DNA of 64,000 nucleotides, taken from NCBI GenBank assembly GCA_036563485.1, contig DATCMI010000001.1, forward strand, positions 248,001 through 312,000, given 5' to 3'. The notes beneath the pieces were generated by a model. That model ran no database searches. It was not told the origin of the DNA and saw nothing but the letters and a program-made list of their open reading frames with translations. Of this stretch, positions 50,954-57,856 are shown in pieces (positions within the stretch are counted from its first letter, which is position 1; every line of letters starts with the position of its first letter). The translations under genes and the position numbers were made by a program. This stretch comes from Sphingomicrobium sp. GTDB taxonomy: Bacteria; Pseudomonadota; Alphaproteobacteria; Sphingomonadales; Sphingomonadaceae.

Positions 50954-51025
50954 GGCGAAGGCTAATCTTCTGACTTCACAAGGCAAGTCGTCGGTCTAAA
51001 CTGCAAAAGCCGAATAGGGGGAACT

Positions 51026-52150
51026 ATGGCGACGATTAATGTACCTGCCGCGCGCGTTCAGCAGGGCACTCTTTCGCTGTTTGCCACGGCGATTCGGGTG
51101 AAAGATCTTTTAGAGCCGGGCTTTTACAGCGTTGACACTCTGGACCCGGAAAGCGGCGACAAGGGGTATCAACGCCTCTTGAACACTGCCCGAGCAAAGC
51201 GGCTGGCGGATTACGTCATCGCCGGACAGGACACTAAAGATGCCTTCCTCCCCACCTCGGTCTTCCTCGCCACAGACAAGCAACTCTACATAAATGAGAG
51301 CAACAACACGCTTACGATCGATACCGATGCAGTCGGTCCTTTCAGCGTTGTCGATGGCCAACACCGCTTGGAGGGGCTGCGGCTTGCAGCTGGTAAAGAC
51401 GCGCGCGTGCTTGATTTCGAGGTACCCGTAAACATCGCGACCAATCTCAATCAGCTTGCGCAGATGTGCCACTTCCTCATTGTCAACACGACTCAAAAGA
51501 GCGTCGACAAGGCCGTCGAACAGCAGATCGTCGCTAGGCTCAGTGACGCGATTGAGTTTGAAGATGTCCCGAGCCTTCCTCGCTGGATTCGGCGCATTGT
51601 CGAGCGCGGAGAAGTTGATCGTGCACTCAAGATGATCGAGTACCTCAACACGACCGCAGACTCGCCTTGGCATTCGAAGGTTCAGATGGCGAACGCGCAG
51701 GGGGGCGGTTTCGCCATCAAACAAGACACATTCGCCAAGGCGATCATCAAATACGTCCTAACGGCGAACAACCCAATCACAGCGCTAAAAGATTTCGATC
51801 GCGAAAAGAAGGTATATTTGAACTACTGGAAAGCAGTTGCCAGCCTCCTCGACGACGGCGACTCAGATACACTGTACAAATACAATGGCGTTGAGCTGTT
51901 CTCCCGCTTTTCTGTGCCGTTCTTCATGAGAATGATGGATAAGGGGAGCTTCAAAGTAGAAGACATGAAGGGCGCTCTGGAACGCTGTTTTGAGAATATG
52001 GACGGTGAGTTCGCCGGTGTAGGTCATCCGGAGTTTTGGAAGACCGGCGGGAAAGCGGGAATGTTGAATGCCGCCGCGATTGCCGCGATGGTGCAGGAGA
52101 TGGCTGGCGCGCTTCACAAGAGCGGGATGTCAGCCGAAATCGAGATTTGA
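51026..52150 (+). CDS. DGQHR domain protein (DndB-like)
   Basis: A 374-residue protein with FSVVDGQHRLEGLRLA near 110-124, the signature of DGQHR/DndB proteins, preceded by RLADYVIAGQDTKDAFLPTSVFL and followed by LIVNTTQKSVDKAVEQQIVARL, both usual around the fold. DndB binds DNA and controls phosphorothioate modification, but stand-alone relatives occur in phage and defence islands. GGGGGAA precedes the ATG. It overlaps the next gene by four bases. No dndA/C/D/E is nearby. GC is lower than in the surrounding core genes. Confidence 0.82.
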   Translation: MATINVPAARVQQGTLSLFATAIRVKDLLEPGFYSVDTLDPESGDKGYQRLLNTARAKRLADYVIAGQDTKDAFLPTSVFLATDKQLYINESNNTLTIDTDAVGPFSVVDGQHRLEGLRLAAGKDARVLDFEVPVNIATNLNQLAQMCHFLIVNTTQKSVDKAVEQQIVARLSDAIEFEDVPSLPRWIRRIVERGEVDRALKMIEYLNTTADSPWHSKVQMANAQGGGFAIKQDTFAKAIIKYVLTANNPITALKDFDREKKVYLNYWKAVASLLDDGDSDTLYKYNGVELFSRFSVPFFMRMMDKGSFKVEDMKGALERCFENMDGEFAGVGHPEFWKTGGKAGMLNAAAIAAMVQEMAGALHKSGMSAEIEI

Positions 52151-52485
52151 ACGTTCGCGAGCTTAGGCCGGCGCCGACCGGAGTTGAACCCTTCCGCAGA
52201 GACACATCAAAGTTCGTGCCGACTGGCTCCGGATGCTATGCTCTTACGACGGCAACCGGTCACGTCCTGTACGCCGGGCTTGCCTCACACCTGCAATCCA
52301 GGATGCTCCAACACCTGGATGACCCTGCGAAAATCTCGTCGACCGCGGAAGGTCGAGCTGTTTGCTTTCATTGGCTACAGTGCGAGGAAATAAATGCCGT
52401 GGAACGGGGGTGGCTCAACATGCACCGGGTCAGGCACCGGCGCTTGCCAGTTCTAAATACCTTGGATTCTCCCGTTAGCTACTAG
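52147..52485 (+). CDS. Small GIY-YIG nuclease-like protein
   Basis: A 112-residue protein with a TTG start overlapping the DGQHR stop (TTGA). SGCYALTTATGHVLYAGLAS reads as the GIY...YIG core (GCY and YAG), followed by SRMLQHL with the conserved Arg and His positions, and EEINAVERGWLNMHR with a candidate catalytic Glu. It is shorter than most GIY-YIG proteins and lacks other domains. It is translationally coupled to the DGQHR protein, so they probably act together. Catalytic activity is not certain because both core tripeptides are non-standard. Confidence 0.6.
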   Translation: MNVRELRPAPTGVEPFRRDTSKFVPTGSGCYALTTATGHVLYAGLASHLQSRMLQHLDDPAKISSTAEGRAVCFHWLQCEEINAVERGWLNMHRVRHRRLPVLNTLDSPVSY

Positions 52486-53093
52486 GCCGCCCGCGCCTTG
52501 CTCCAAGCGTCAGCGAACTGGCCCAAATCCTTGAACGTCAAGTCCGTTACGTTTGCGCCTGTTTCAGCGGCAAGCTCAGGGAGCGCGGCAGCGAATTCGT
52601 TATAGCTGTCGATAATCAGCTGCGCCGCAGGAATCGTGCGCCTTCGCGATGCCGTTTGCAGCCAGTTCCTCACAGCCCTAATTGCATCATTGGTGTCGTT
52701 GTTATGCGTAGTAACATCCACGCCGCCGAGATCAGATATGAATTGCTGAAAGCGGTGCGGTTCCCGGTCCAACACCAAACAGTTTTTCCTCTTCTGATCT
52801 GCATCGCCAAAGCGTTTCGCTCCTAAGAAAACGCCGAGTTCGAGGGGCATGTTGAATCTGGGCAGTTGGCTGCTTTCGTCCACCTCAGTCCGCGAGAGGT
52901 CATGTATACCGAGGCGAGCCTCACCGATGATTCGATAAAGCTTGTCAATCCGGTTTTCAGTCGCATCTGAATACTCAAGGGCTGACCGAGCGCGGAATCC
53001 GCAAGCGATAACAGCAAAGGTGATTGCATCGAACAGCGGGCGGTACTGATCGTCGAACGGGCAGTTTATGAAAACGTCCCTGGCTCGAGTCAC
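52482..53093 (-). CDS. Conserved protein with TIR/nucleoside-deoxyribosyltransferase-like features
   Basis: A 203-residue protein of a widespread unnamed family: VFINCPFDDQYRPLFDAITF at the start, GIHDLSRTEVDESSQLPRFN near 62, then MPLELGVFLGAKRFG and KNCLVLDREPHRFQQFISDL. The layout (N-terminal strand and helix, DLS motif, Glu in PLELGVFLGA) parallels TIR and nucleoside 2-deoxyribosyltransferase folds, whose Glu cleaves N-glycosidic bonds. That link is inference. The GTG start overlaps the DUF3606 stop by four bases. It converges with the GIY-YIG-like gene. Confidence 0.65.
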   Translation of the reverse strand: MTRARDVFINCPFDDQYRPLFDAITFAVIACGFRARSALEYSDATENRIDKLYRIIGEARLGIHDLSRTEVDESSQLPRFNMPLELGVFLGAKRFGDADQKRKNCLVLDREPHRFQQFISDLGGVDVTTHNNDTNDAIRAVRNWLQTASRRRTIPAAQLIIDSYNEFAAALPELAAETGANVTDLTFKDLGQFADAWSKARAA

Positions 53094-53359
53094 CGCCGAC
53101 CGCCTCGGTGTCCCTTGAGATACTGTTCAACAGCGCGCGCCGCTTTTGCGGCGCTCACGCGGTCATAGCCCGAGACGCCGCTGAGGCGTTCCGCGGCGGC
53201 ATTGAGCTTCTCGCGATCGTTCCCGACCTTTGTAATGAGCGCGCGCGCTTGATCGCGGCTGAGCCCGTGTTTGCGAGCGAAATATCCGAGTTCATACCCC
53301 TGCCCGCCAGCGGCCCGGCTGCGGTCACGGCCGCCTCGCTTGCTTTTATTGTCAGCCAC
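53090..53359 (-). CDS. DUF3606 domain small protein (copy 1)
   Basis: An 89-residue basic protein: RGGRDRSRAAGGQGYELGYF, then ARKHGLSRDQARALITKVGN and DREKLNAAAERL, the DUF3606 core. A 28-residue extension (SGYDRVSAAKAARAVEQYLK and a Gly/Arg end) is absent from copy 2 at 56005. The GTG start is followed by a normal first codon series. Its stop overlaps the start of the TIR-like gene, a sign of translational coupling. DUF3606 function is unknown. Confidence 0.8.
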   Translation of the reverse strand: MADNKSKRGGRDRSRAAGGQGYELGYFARKHGLSRDQARALITKVGNDREKLNAAAERLSGVSGYDRVSAAKAARAVEQYLKGHRGGRR

Positions 53360-53495
53360 GCACGTCTCCTACTGCGTTCAATATGCGCGTTCGCCGAGAG
53401 CAAACAACACCTGCAATGGTGGGCGCTTTGTTCCCCGCCGCTAGCATTGGTGAATGTCCTAGTAGCATGTCGGCACAGCTGCCGCTGCTTCAGTC

Positions 53496-53864
53496 CTAAG
53501 CCAACCGATGCGGCGTCGGGTCGCCTAGCTCCTTGATCAGCGCCGTCCGCGCCTCCGCCGAGCAGCGGACGTAGAGGCGGCGCAGCTCCGCCGGCGGCTG
53601 CGGCACCTGCTCCTCGAGCCAGGCGAGCACCTCCTCGTCGCTGCCGCGCGCGGTCCGTTTCACCACCGCCGCTTCGTCCATCCCCAGCGCCCGCGCCAGC
53701 AGCCGGAACGTCCGCGCGCGGTGACGGAACTCAAAGTCCATCAGACGCGCGGACTCATGCTCCTGCTTCTTGAGCATCGCCCTGCCGAGATCGAACGCCA
53801 TGGTGCCGATATGGGCAGCATGCATCGGGATTGAAGCGCTTGACCGCGCCGCTTCTTCTGCCAC
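53496..53864 (-). CDS. Conserved hypothetical protein
   Basis: A 122-residue protein, mostly helical: MAFDLGRAMLKKQEHESARL, MDFEFRHRARTFRLLARALG and LRRLYVRCSAEARTALIKEL, ending GDPTPHRLA. Similar proteins are seen in sphingomonads with no assigned role. The start is uncertain: GTG at 53864, or ATG at 53825 or 53801, the last giving the most conserved N-terminus. It is divergent from the secreted protein gene at 53911. Confidence 0.65.
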   Translation of the reverse strand: MAEEAARSSASIPMHAAHIGTMAFDLGRAMLKKQEHESARLMDFEFRHRARTFRLLARALGMDEAAVVKRTARGSDEEVLAWLEEQVPQPPAELRRLYVRCSAEARTALIKELGDPTPHRLA

Positions 53865-53910
53865 TCTGCTGCTGCTCGGAAGTCATCCGACATCAGGGGG
53901 ATAAATCGAA

Positions 53911-54417
53911 ATGAATCCGCGTGTTCTCGCGTGCGCGCTGTTGCTCGCGCCAACGTCTTCTTACGCTTACGCCCAAGCCGCGACAGCGGGCCAGCCGGGG
54001 CCGACCCTTGTGCAGCTCGCGCAGCGCTCGTTGCCAGGCGGCACCCAGGTGCAGCTCGCCGCCATGCAGGAACTCAGCAGCAAGCACATCACGGAAGGCG
54101 AGCGCTATAAGTTCACGGTCGTCAATGACGTGGTCGACAATGGTGTCGTGGTGATTCCACGCGGCTCGATCGCAACCGGCGTCGTCACAATGAAGACCGG
54201 CCGCGCGATCGGCGGAAAGTCGGGCAAGTTCGACATCACGTTCGAAAGCGTCGCTGCCAATGGCAAGACCTTCCCGCTGATGGGCGTTCACCGGCAGGAA
54301 GGCAGAGGCAACACGGTCGGCGCCTTGCTCGGATCGATCCTGATCACTGGCCGATCCGCCGTCATGCTGCCGGGCCAGATCGTCACGGCGATGGTCAAAG
54401 AACAGACCGCCTATTGA
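53911..54417 (+). CDS. Hypothetical secreted protein
   Basis: A 168-residue protein with a signal peptide (MNPRVLACALLLAPTSSYAYAQ) and a compact mature domain: LPGGTQVQLAAMQELSSKHI, EGERYKFTVVNDVVDNGVVV, GSIATGVVTMKT, ending TAMVKEQTAY. The repeated Gly- and Val-rich strands suggest a small beta-barrel. Similar proteins are common in Sphingomonas with no known role. GGGGG at 53896 fits a ribosome site. Confidence 0.7.
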   Translation: MNPRVLACALLLAPTSSYAYAQAATAGQPGPTLVQLAQRSLPGGTQVQLAAMQELSSKHITEGERYKFTVVNDVVDNGVVVIPRGSIATGVVTMKTGRAIGGKSGKFDITFESVAANGKTFPLMGVHRQEGRGNTVGALLGSILITGRSAVMLPGQIVTAMVKEQTAY

Positions 54418-54499
54418 TAAAGCTGCCGGCGCCCAGTGCGCCGGCACCTCCTAGTGGCGCCGCCCGCCCGGTGCGGACCGCGCCTCGGCCGCTAGGACC

Positions 54500-54874
54500 T
54501 CAGCCCGCGCCGCCGCCCGGCCGCGCGCTGCCGCCGCTGGGGCCGCCGACCTTTTGCGGGTCGCCGCCGCCGAGGTCACCCTTGTCGCCTGCGGTTCCCG
54601 ATCCCTGGTCGAGCCCGGCGCCGCCGTGGATGGAATCGCCGATCGTCCGGCCGCCCTGCGCCTGCGCGCGCACCGCCTCGGCGTCGCCCTCGCTCAGCAC
54701 CTGATCGGCGGGGCCTGCCTCGCCTTCGCCGCTCGGCACCTCCTGGGCGGAGGAATCGCCGCCGCCGCGGCTGTCCTGCTGCTCGCTCGACATCGCGCCG
54801 CCGCGCACCTCGTCGAGCGGTTCATTGTCGATCGTCTGCGGATGATCTGTCGTGTCTTCCCGGTCTTCGGTCAT
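54500..54874 (-). CDS. Hypothetical acidic Gly-rich protein, probably disordered
   Basis: About 124 residues beginning MTEDREDTTDHPQTIDNEPL and becoming Gly-, Asp-, Ser- and Gln-rich, with no hydrophobic core. GGDSSAQEVPSGEGEAGPAD is typical. It stands 22 bases after another small disordered protein gene on the same strand. Longer in-frame upstream starts are rejected because they are Arg-rich and unlike the rest. No family recognised. Confidence 0.5.
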   Translation of the reverse strand: MTEDREDTTDHPQTIDNEPLDEVRGGAMSSEQQDSRGGGDSSAQEVPSGEGEAGPADQVLSEGDAEAVRAQAQGGRTIGDSIHGGAGLDQGSGTAGDKGDLGGGDPQKVGGPSGGSARPGGGAG

Positions 54875-54896
54875 GTTTGCCCTCTCCTCGCCCGGC

Positions 54897-55118
54897 CTAG
54901 CTGTTGGTCCGGCCGAGCTGGGCCGGGTTGGCGCCCTGGCCGAGCCCGGCGTCATTCTCGACGTCGCCTTCGACCGTATTGTCGCCTTCCGCTGTCTGCG
55001 GGTCTTCGCCGGTCGCTGCGAATGCGCCCTTGCTCTCGCCGATACCCGGGTTGCGCTCCAGGTCGTCCGCGAGGTCCGCTTCGCCGGCCTGGTTCGGATC
55101 ATGCTTGCTGCTGGTCAT
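54897..55118 (-). CDS. Hypothetical small disordered protein
   Basis: A 73-residue hydrophilic protein, MTSSKHDPNQAGEADLADDL at the start and VENDAGLGQGANPAQLGRTN at the end. AAGGAGG sits three bases before the ATG at 55118. The composition (Gly, Asp, Asn, Glu, no Cys or Trp) suggests an intrinsically disordered stress-type protein. It pairs with the gene at 54500. Confidence 0.6.
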   Translation of the reverse strand: MTSSKHDPNQAGEADLADDLERNPGIGESKGAFAATGEDPQTAEGDNTVEGDVENDAGLGQGANPAQLGRTNS

Positions 55119-55355
55119 GCGTCCTCCTTCTCTCATGGCTTCGAACGCACGAGCCGCGGCTTGAGTTTAGCGGCCCGCCTGCCCCGTCGCCCGGCTCGGC
55201 TGATGCGGAGGCTGCTGCGCGGCGACGCGGTCCTCGGCAGTCCCCCGGACTGCCGAGCATGGTTGTTGTTTTCAGTTCATGCGGCGTTTCGCGCCTGGCT
55301 TCGTTCTGTACCCGAACTCACCGGCGCTTTTCGGTCGAGAACGGAAGATTTCACC

Positions 55356-55952
55356 ATGCACAGCATCATCAAATATCTTGCCGGCGCAGCAGCGGTCGGC
55401 GGCCTGGCCGTCCCGGCGGCGGCGCAGAGCACTTACTATCCGCAATATCAGCAGCCCTACGCCCAGCCGTACGCCCAGCCGTACGCGCAGCCGTATGCAC
55501 AGCCCTACGCGCAGCCATACGCGCAACCTTACGCCTATGGGCAGTCCCAGAACCCGGTCCAGCAGATCATCGATAGCTTGCTCGGTAACCGCTATGCGGT
55601 GAACGACCGCACCGCGGTGACCCAGTGCGCGACCGCTGCACTTGCCCAGGCGCAGGCGCAGTATCGCGGCACCAACCAGGGCTACGGCTATGGTCAGCAG
55701 GGCTATGGCTACAACCGGCCGATCGCCGCCCCGGCTATGCGGATCACCGCCATCTCCAATGTCGAACGCCGCAACAACGGGCTGCGCGTTCGCGGCCTGA
55801 TCAGCAGCGGCTATAACCAGGGCTATCAGAACGGCTACGGTTATCAGAACCAGGCCTATGCCCAGGGCGACCTCAGCTTCCGCTGCAGCGTCGATTACCG
55901 CGGCGCAGTGACCGGCGTCCGCGTCACCCAGGCCGATCGTCGCCGCTACTAG
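55356..55952 (+). CDS. Secreted Tyr/Gln/Pro-rich repeat protein
   Basis: A 198-residue exported protein. The signal peptide runs MHSIIKYLAGAAAVGGLAVPAAAQ. Seven QPYA units follow (residues 33-60), then Gly/Tyr/Gln-rich stretches (YGYGQQGYGYN, GYQNGYGYQNQ) and a folded-looking end (AMRITAISNVERRNNGLRVRG, LSFRCSVDYRGAVTGVRVTQ). Two cysteines (TQCATAAL and FRCSVDY) could form a disulfide. It may be an envelope or matrix protein. The function is unknown. Confidence 0.75.
   Translation: MHSIIKYLAGAAAVGGLAVPAAAQSTYYPQYQQPYAQPYAQPYAQPYAQPYAQPYAQPYAYGQSQNPVQQIIDSLLGNRYAVNDRTAVTQCATAALAQAQAQYRGTNQGYGYGQQGYGYNRPIAAPAMRITAISNVERRNNGLRVRGLISSGYNQGYQNGYGYQNQAYAQGDLSFRCSVDYRGAVTGVRVTQADRRRY
55452..55535 (+). 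repeat. Seven tandem 12-bp repeats encoding QPYA
   Basis: Units are of the type CAGCCGTACGCC with silent third-base differences between copies (CCC/CCG/CCA/CCT; TAC/TAT). The silent variation argues that the copies have been kept for the protein sequence, not recently expanded. It lies inside the secreted repeat protein gene. Confidence 0.85.
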
Positions 55953-55957
55953 CACAT

Positions 55958-55990
55958 CGGCGGCGGGGCGCTACGGCTGCCCCGCCGCCG
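55958..55990. terminator. Long perfect hairpin between convergent genes
   Basis: CGGCGGCGGGGC (55958-55969) pairs perfectly with GCCCCGCCGCCG (55979-55990) around a nine-base loop. It starts six bases after the stop of the secreted protein gene and 15 bases before the end of the convergent DUF3606 gene. There is no T tract, so it may be a bidirectional hairpin or an mRNA-end stabiliser. Confidence 0.6.
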
Positions 55991-56004
55991 AAATCGGCGA
56001 GCGT

Positions 56005-56190
56005 CTACCGCTTCAGCTTCTCCGCCGCCGCGTTCAGCTTCTCCCGGTCGTTGCCGACCTTTTCGATCAGCTTGCGCGCTTCCTCGCGCGGGATGCCGTG
56101 CTTGCGGGCGAAATAGCCGAGCTCATAGCCCTGACCCGCCGCAACCCGGCTGCGGTCGCGCCCGCCGCGGTTGTTCTTGTCGTCTGCCAT
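56005..56190 (-). CDS. DUF3606 domain small protein (copy 2)
   Basis: A 61-residue protein, MADDKNNRGGRDRSRVAAGQ, then GYELGYFARKHGIPREEARK and LIEKVGNDREKLNAAAEKLK. It is the plain DUF3606 core and is closely similar to residues 1-60 of copy 1 (53090). Tandem ATG codons lie at 56193 and 56190; GGGAGA fits the second. The family is linked to stress in some bacteria but has no proven function. Confidence 0.82.
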   Translation of the reverse strand: MADDKNNRGGRDRSRVAAGQGYELGYFARKHGIPREEARKLIEKVGNDREKLNAAAEKLKR

Positions 56191-56328
56191 CATCGATCTC
56201 CCTCTTGTCTGGCGCACCAACGCCGCCGGGATTCCGGCTGTTCCCGCTGTCGCGGCGCGCACCCCGGCCAAATAGCCGTAGGAACGCCCTCTCCTCCCCG
56301 CCCGTTCGGCCGGTGAAGGAGCAAGAGC

Positions 56329-56475
56329 ATGGCCAATGAAGCACCGAGCGAAGCCCCGTCCGCCCATGGCGAGGGCGACAGCGCGACCAAGCAGGGCGGA
56401 TGCCTCGACCTCGGCTGGGGCTGCCTGCCGGTGCTGGCGCTGGTCGCGCTGATCCCGACGCAGCTGTTTTTCTAG
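56329..56475 (+). CDS. Small membrane protein
   Basis: A 48-residue frame. It has a hydrophilic start (MANEAPSEAPSAHGEGDSAT) and one hydrophobic segment, CLPVLALVALIPTQLFF, at the end. AAGGAG lies seven bases before the ATG. It is followed 17 bases later by another small gene with its own ribosome site, which supports both. No family recognised. Confidence 0.6.
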   Translation: MANEAPSEAPSAHGEGDSATKQGGCLDLGWGCLPVLALVALIPTQLFF

Positions 56476-56492
56476 AGCAAGGAGCTAAGACG

Positions 56493-56657
56493 ATGATCGA
56501 CCAGCAGCGCGAGCCAGGATCGTCCGGCGAGCCGGGAAGCCCACCGCAGGACGACAGCGACGAAGACGTCGGGCAGCAGCAGGGTCAGGAGCAGGCGCTC
56601 GAGCAGGCGCAGGAGGATGCGGCCCAGGAGCGCGAGGAAGAAGGCGGCTACCAATAA
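56493..56657 (+). CDS. Hypothetical small Gln/Glu-rich protein
   Basis: A 54-residue disordered protein: MIDQQREPGSSGEPGSPPQD, then DSDEDVGQQQGQEQALEQAQ. AAGGAG is eight bases before the ATG at 56493. It has no hydrophobic core and no cysteine. It belongs to the same cluster of small charged genes. Confidence 0.6.
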   Translation: MIDQQREPGSSGEPGSPPQDDSDEDVGQQQGQEQALEQAQEDAAQEREEEGGYQ

Positions 56658-56720
56658 GGCGCGCCGGCACAGAAAGTCCTGTCCTACACGGCCCCGCTTG
56701 TGGCTTAAGCTTACCAATGA

Positions 56721-56802
56721 TCTTGGGTGCCTCGAATCTTCGCATCGACGCTACGTCACCGCGAAGATTCGGATTTTCGAGGGCCACGGGCCGTACCCAA
56801 GA
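56721..56802. repeat. Nested inverted repeat between small genes
   Basis: Three sets of arms pair in nested order: TCTTGGGT (56721) with ACCCAAGA (56795), CCTCGAA (56730) with TTCGAGG (56776), and CGAATCTTCGC (56733) with GCGAAGATTCG (56761), the last two being alternative partners for overlapping bases. The centre is 17 bases. It lies in a 208-base gap between the small gene ending at 56657 and the gene starting at 57060. It could form a large RNA or DNA hairpin. Confidence 0.65.
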
Positions 56803-56865
56803 CGGGCGTGGCACCGCAAAAATTGTCAAAACTCTAAGGGGGGTCTGTCCTATTCGCCCGCCGGG

Positions 56866-57060
56866 TCAGGCGAGCTTCCGCTCGCCCAGCTCCGCGACCA
56901 GCCGGCGGCCTTCCCAGACCTCGCAGCGGCTGCCGTAACCGGCTTCTTCGGCCAGCGCGACGGCCTGCTCGTCGCTCTCGGCTTCTATCATGTCGCTGGT
57001 CAGCATCTTGTGGACGCCGTCGTAACAATAGACGCGATAGGTCTTGGTGGGGGAGGACAT
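56866..57060 (-). CDS. Hypothetical small protein
   Basis: A 64-residue protein: MSSPTKTYRVYCYDGVHKML, then TSDMIEAESDEQAVALAEEA and GSRCEVWEGRRLVAEL. The alternating strand-helix layout resembles the small DUF-type alpha/beta proteins found in sphingomonads. The ATG at 57060 follows GGAGCC. No known function. Confidence 0.65.
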   Translation of the reverse strand: MSSPTKTYRVYCYDGVHKMLTSDMIEAESDEQAVALAEEAGYGSRCEVWEGRRLVAELGERKLA

Positions 57061-57252
57061 AGAGAGGCTCCAACAAACAGCGGGAGCACGATCCATTGTC
57101 TCTCAGTCACCGCTGCGCTGAGGCAAGTGGCGGTGATGCAGTCCTTATAGCACGCCGCGATGAGCCTACGGTTAACTTAAGTTACATGGACGCCCTTAGT
57201 TCGGGGGCACTGAGAGCAGTGTTGCGCGTTGGGCGTCGAAACGGAGTGCCGA

Positions 57253-57438
57253 TTGCCCAAGGACCGGATCATTGCCGTAGGTCTGCTCACGCAGCGCGAT
57301 GTCACCCTTCTCGGGCCGACGTTCGACCGCTTGTGGCCGGTCGAGGACGCGCCCGAGTTCGAGGATCTGCTCAAGGCGATCGATGACGCAGAGCGCCAAG
57401 CGGCGCGTGAGAAAGGCGCCTCGAAAAAGTCTTCCTGA
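57253..57438 (+). CDS. Conserved hypothetical small protein
   Basis: About 61 residues. The frame from TTG 57253 reads MPKDRIIAVGLLTQRDVTLL, then GPTFDRLWPVEDAPEFEDLL, a pattern seen in sphingomonad proteins of unknown function. GGAG is six bases upstream. A TTG eight codons earlier (57229) is an alternative. The end is a Lys/Ser-rich tail. Confidence 0.65.
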   Translation: MPKDRIIAVGLLTQRDVTLLGPTFDRLWPVEDAPEFEDLLKAIDDAERQAAREKGASKKSS

Positions 57439-57506
57439 AACCGATGAGTCGTTTCGCTGCCGCAAATCGGTTATAGTCCGAGTCGCCGCAATCGGGGGCG
57501 GCCGCT

Positions 57507-57680
57507 ATGGAAAACAGGCGTTCTTATTTCATGAGACGGGCCGCGCAGGAGCGTTCGGCGGCCGACCACGCATCCGGCGACAAGGCGCGCCAGGCTCATC
57601 TCGAGCTCGAACAACGCTATCGCGAGCTGGTCCGCGGCGCTGCCGTCAGCGAAACCGGGGAAATCGCCCCCGCCGCTTGA
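57507..57680 (+). CDS. Small basic helical protein
   Basis: A 57-residue frame: MENRRSYFMRRAAQERSAAD, then HASGDKARQAHLELEQRYRE and LVRGAAVSE. It is very like short proteins seen elsewhere in sphingomonads, where the RRAxQE and QRY-type motifs recur. GGGGGCGG precedes the ATG. Its function is unknown. Confidence 0.6.
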   Translation: MENRRSYFMRRAAQERSAADHASGDKARQAHLELEQRYRELVRGAAVSETGEIAPAA

Positions 57681-57856
57681 TCCGGCCGCATACGGCCTTT
57701 GGACCGTACGCCCTCTCTGCCGCTCTGTCCGGAACGGCGTTCGTCTTGTGAACCTGTTAACGACACTCGTGTAAGCGGGAACTTGCCGTACAGCCGTTGA
57801 TTGATGGCAGTGCGCCTGGGTGTGGGTGTGGGTTAACAGGGCAAGGTAAGCGACGC

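Noticed and set aside
51026-52150. A complete Dnd phosphorothioation system
   Set aside because: Only a DGQHR relative is present; dndA, C, D and E are not in the window.
55452-55535. Tandem repeats as a possible CRISPR array
   Set aside because: Units are 12 bases, have no spacers and lie inside a coding frame.
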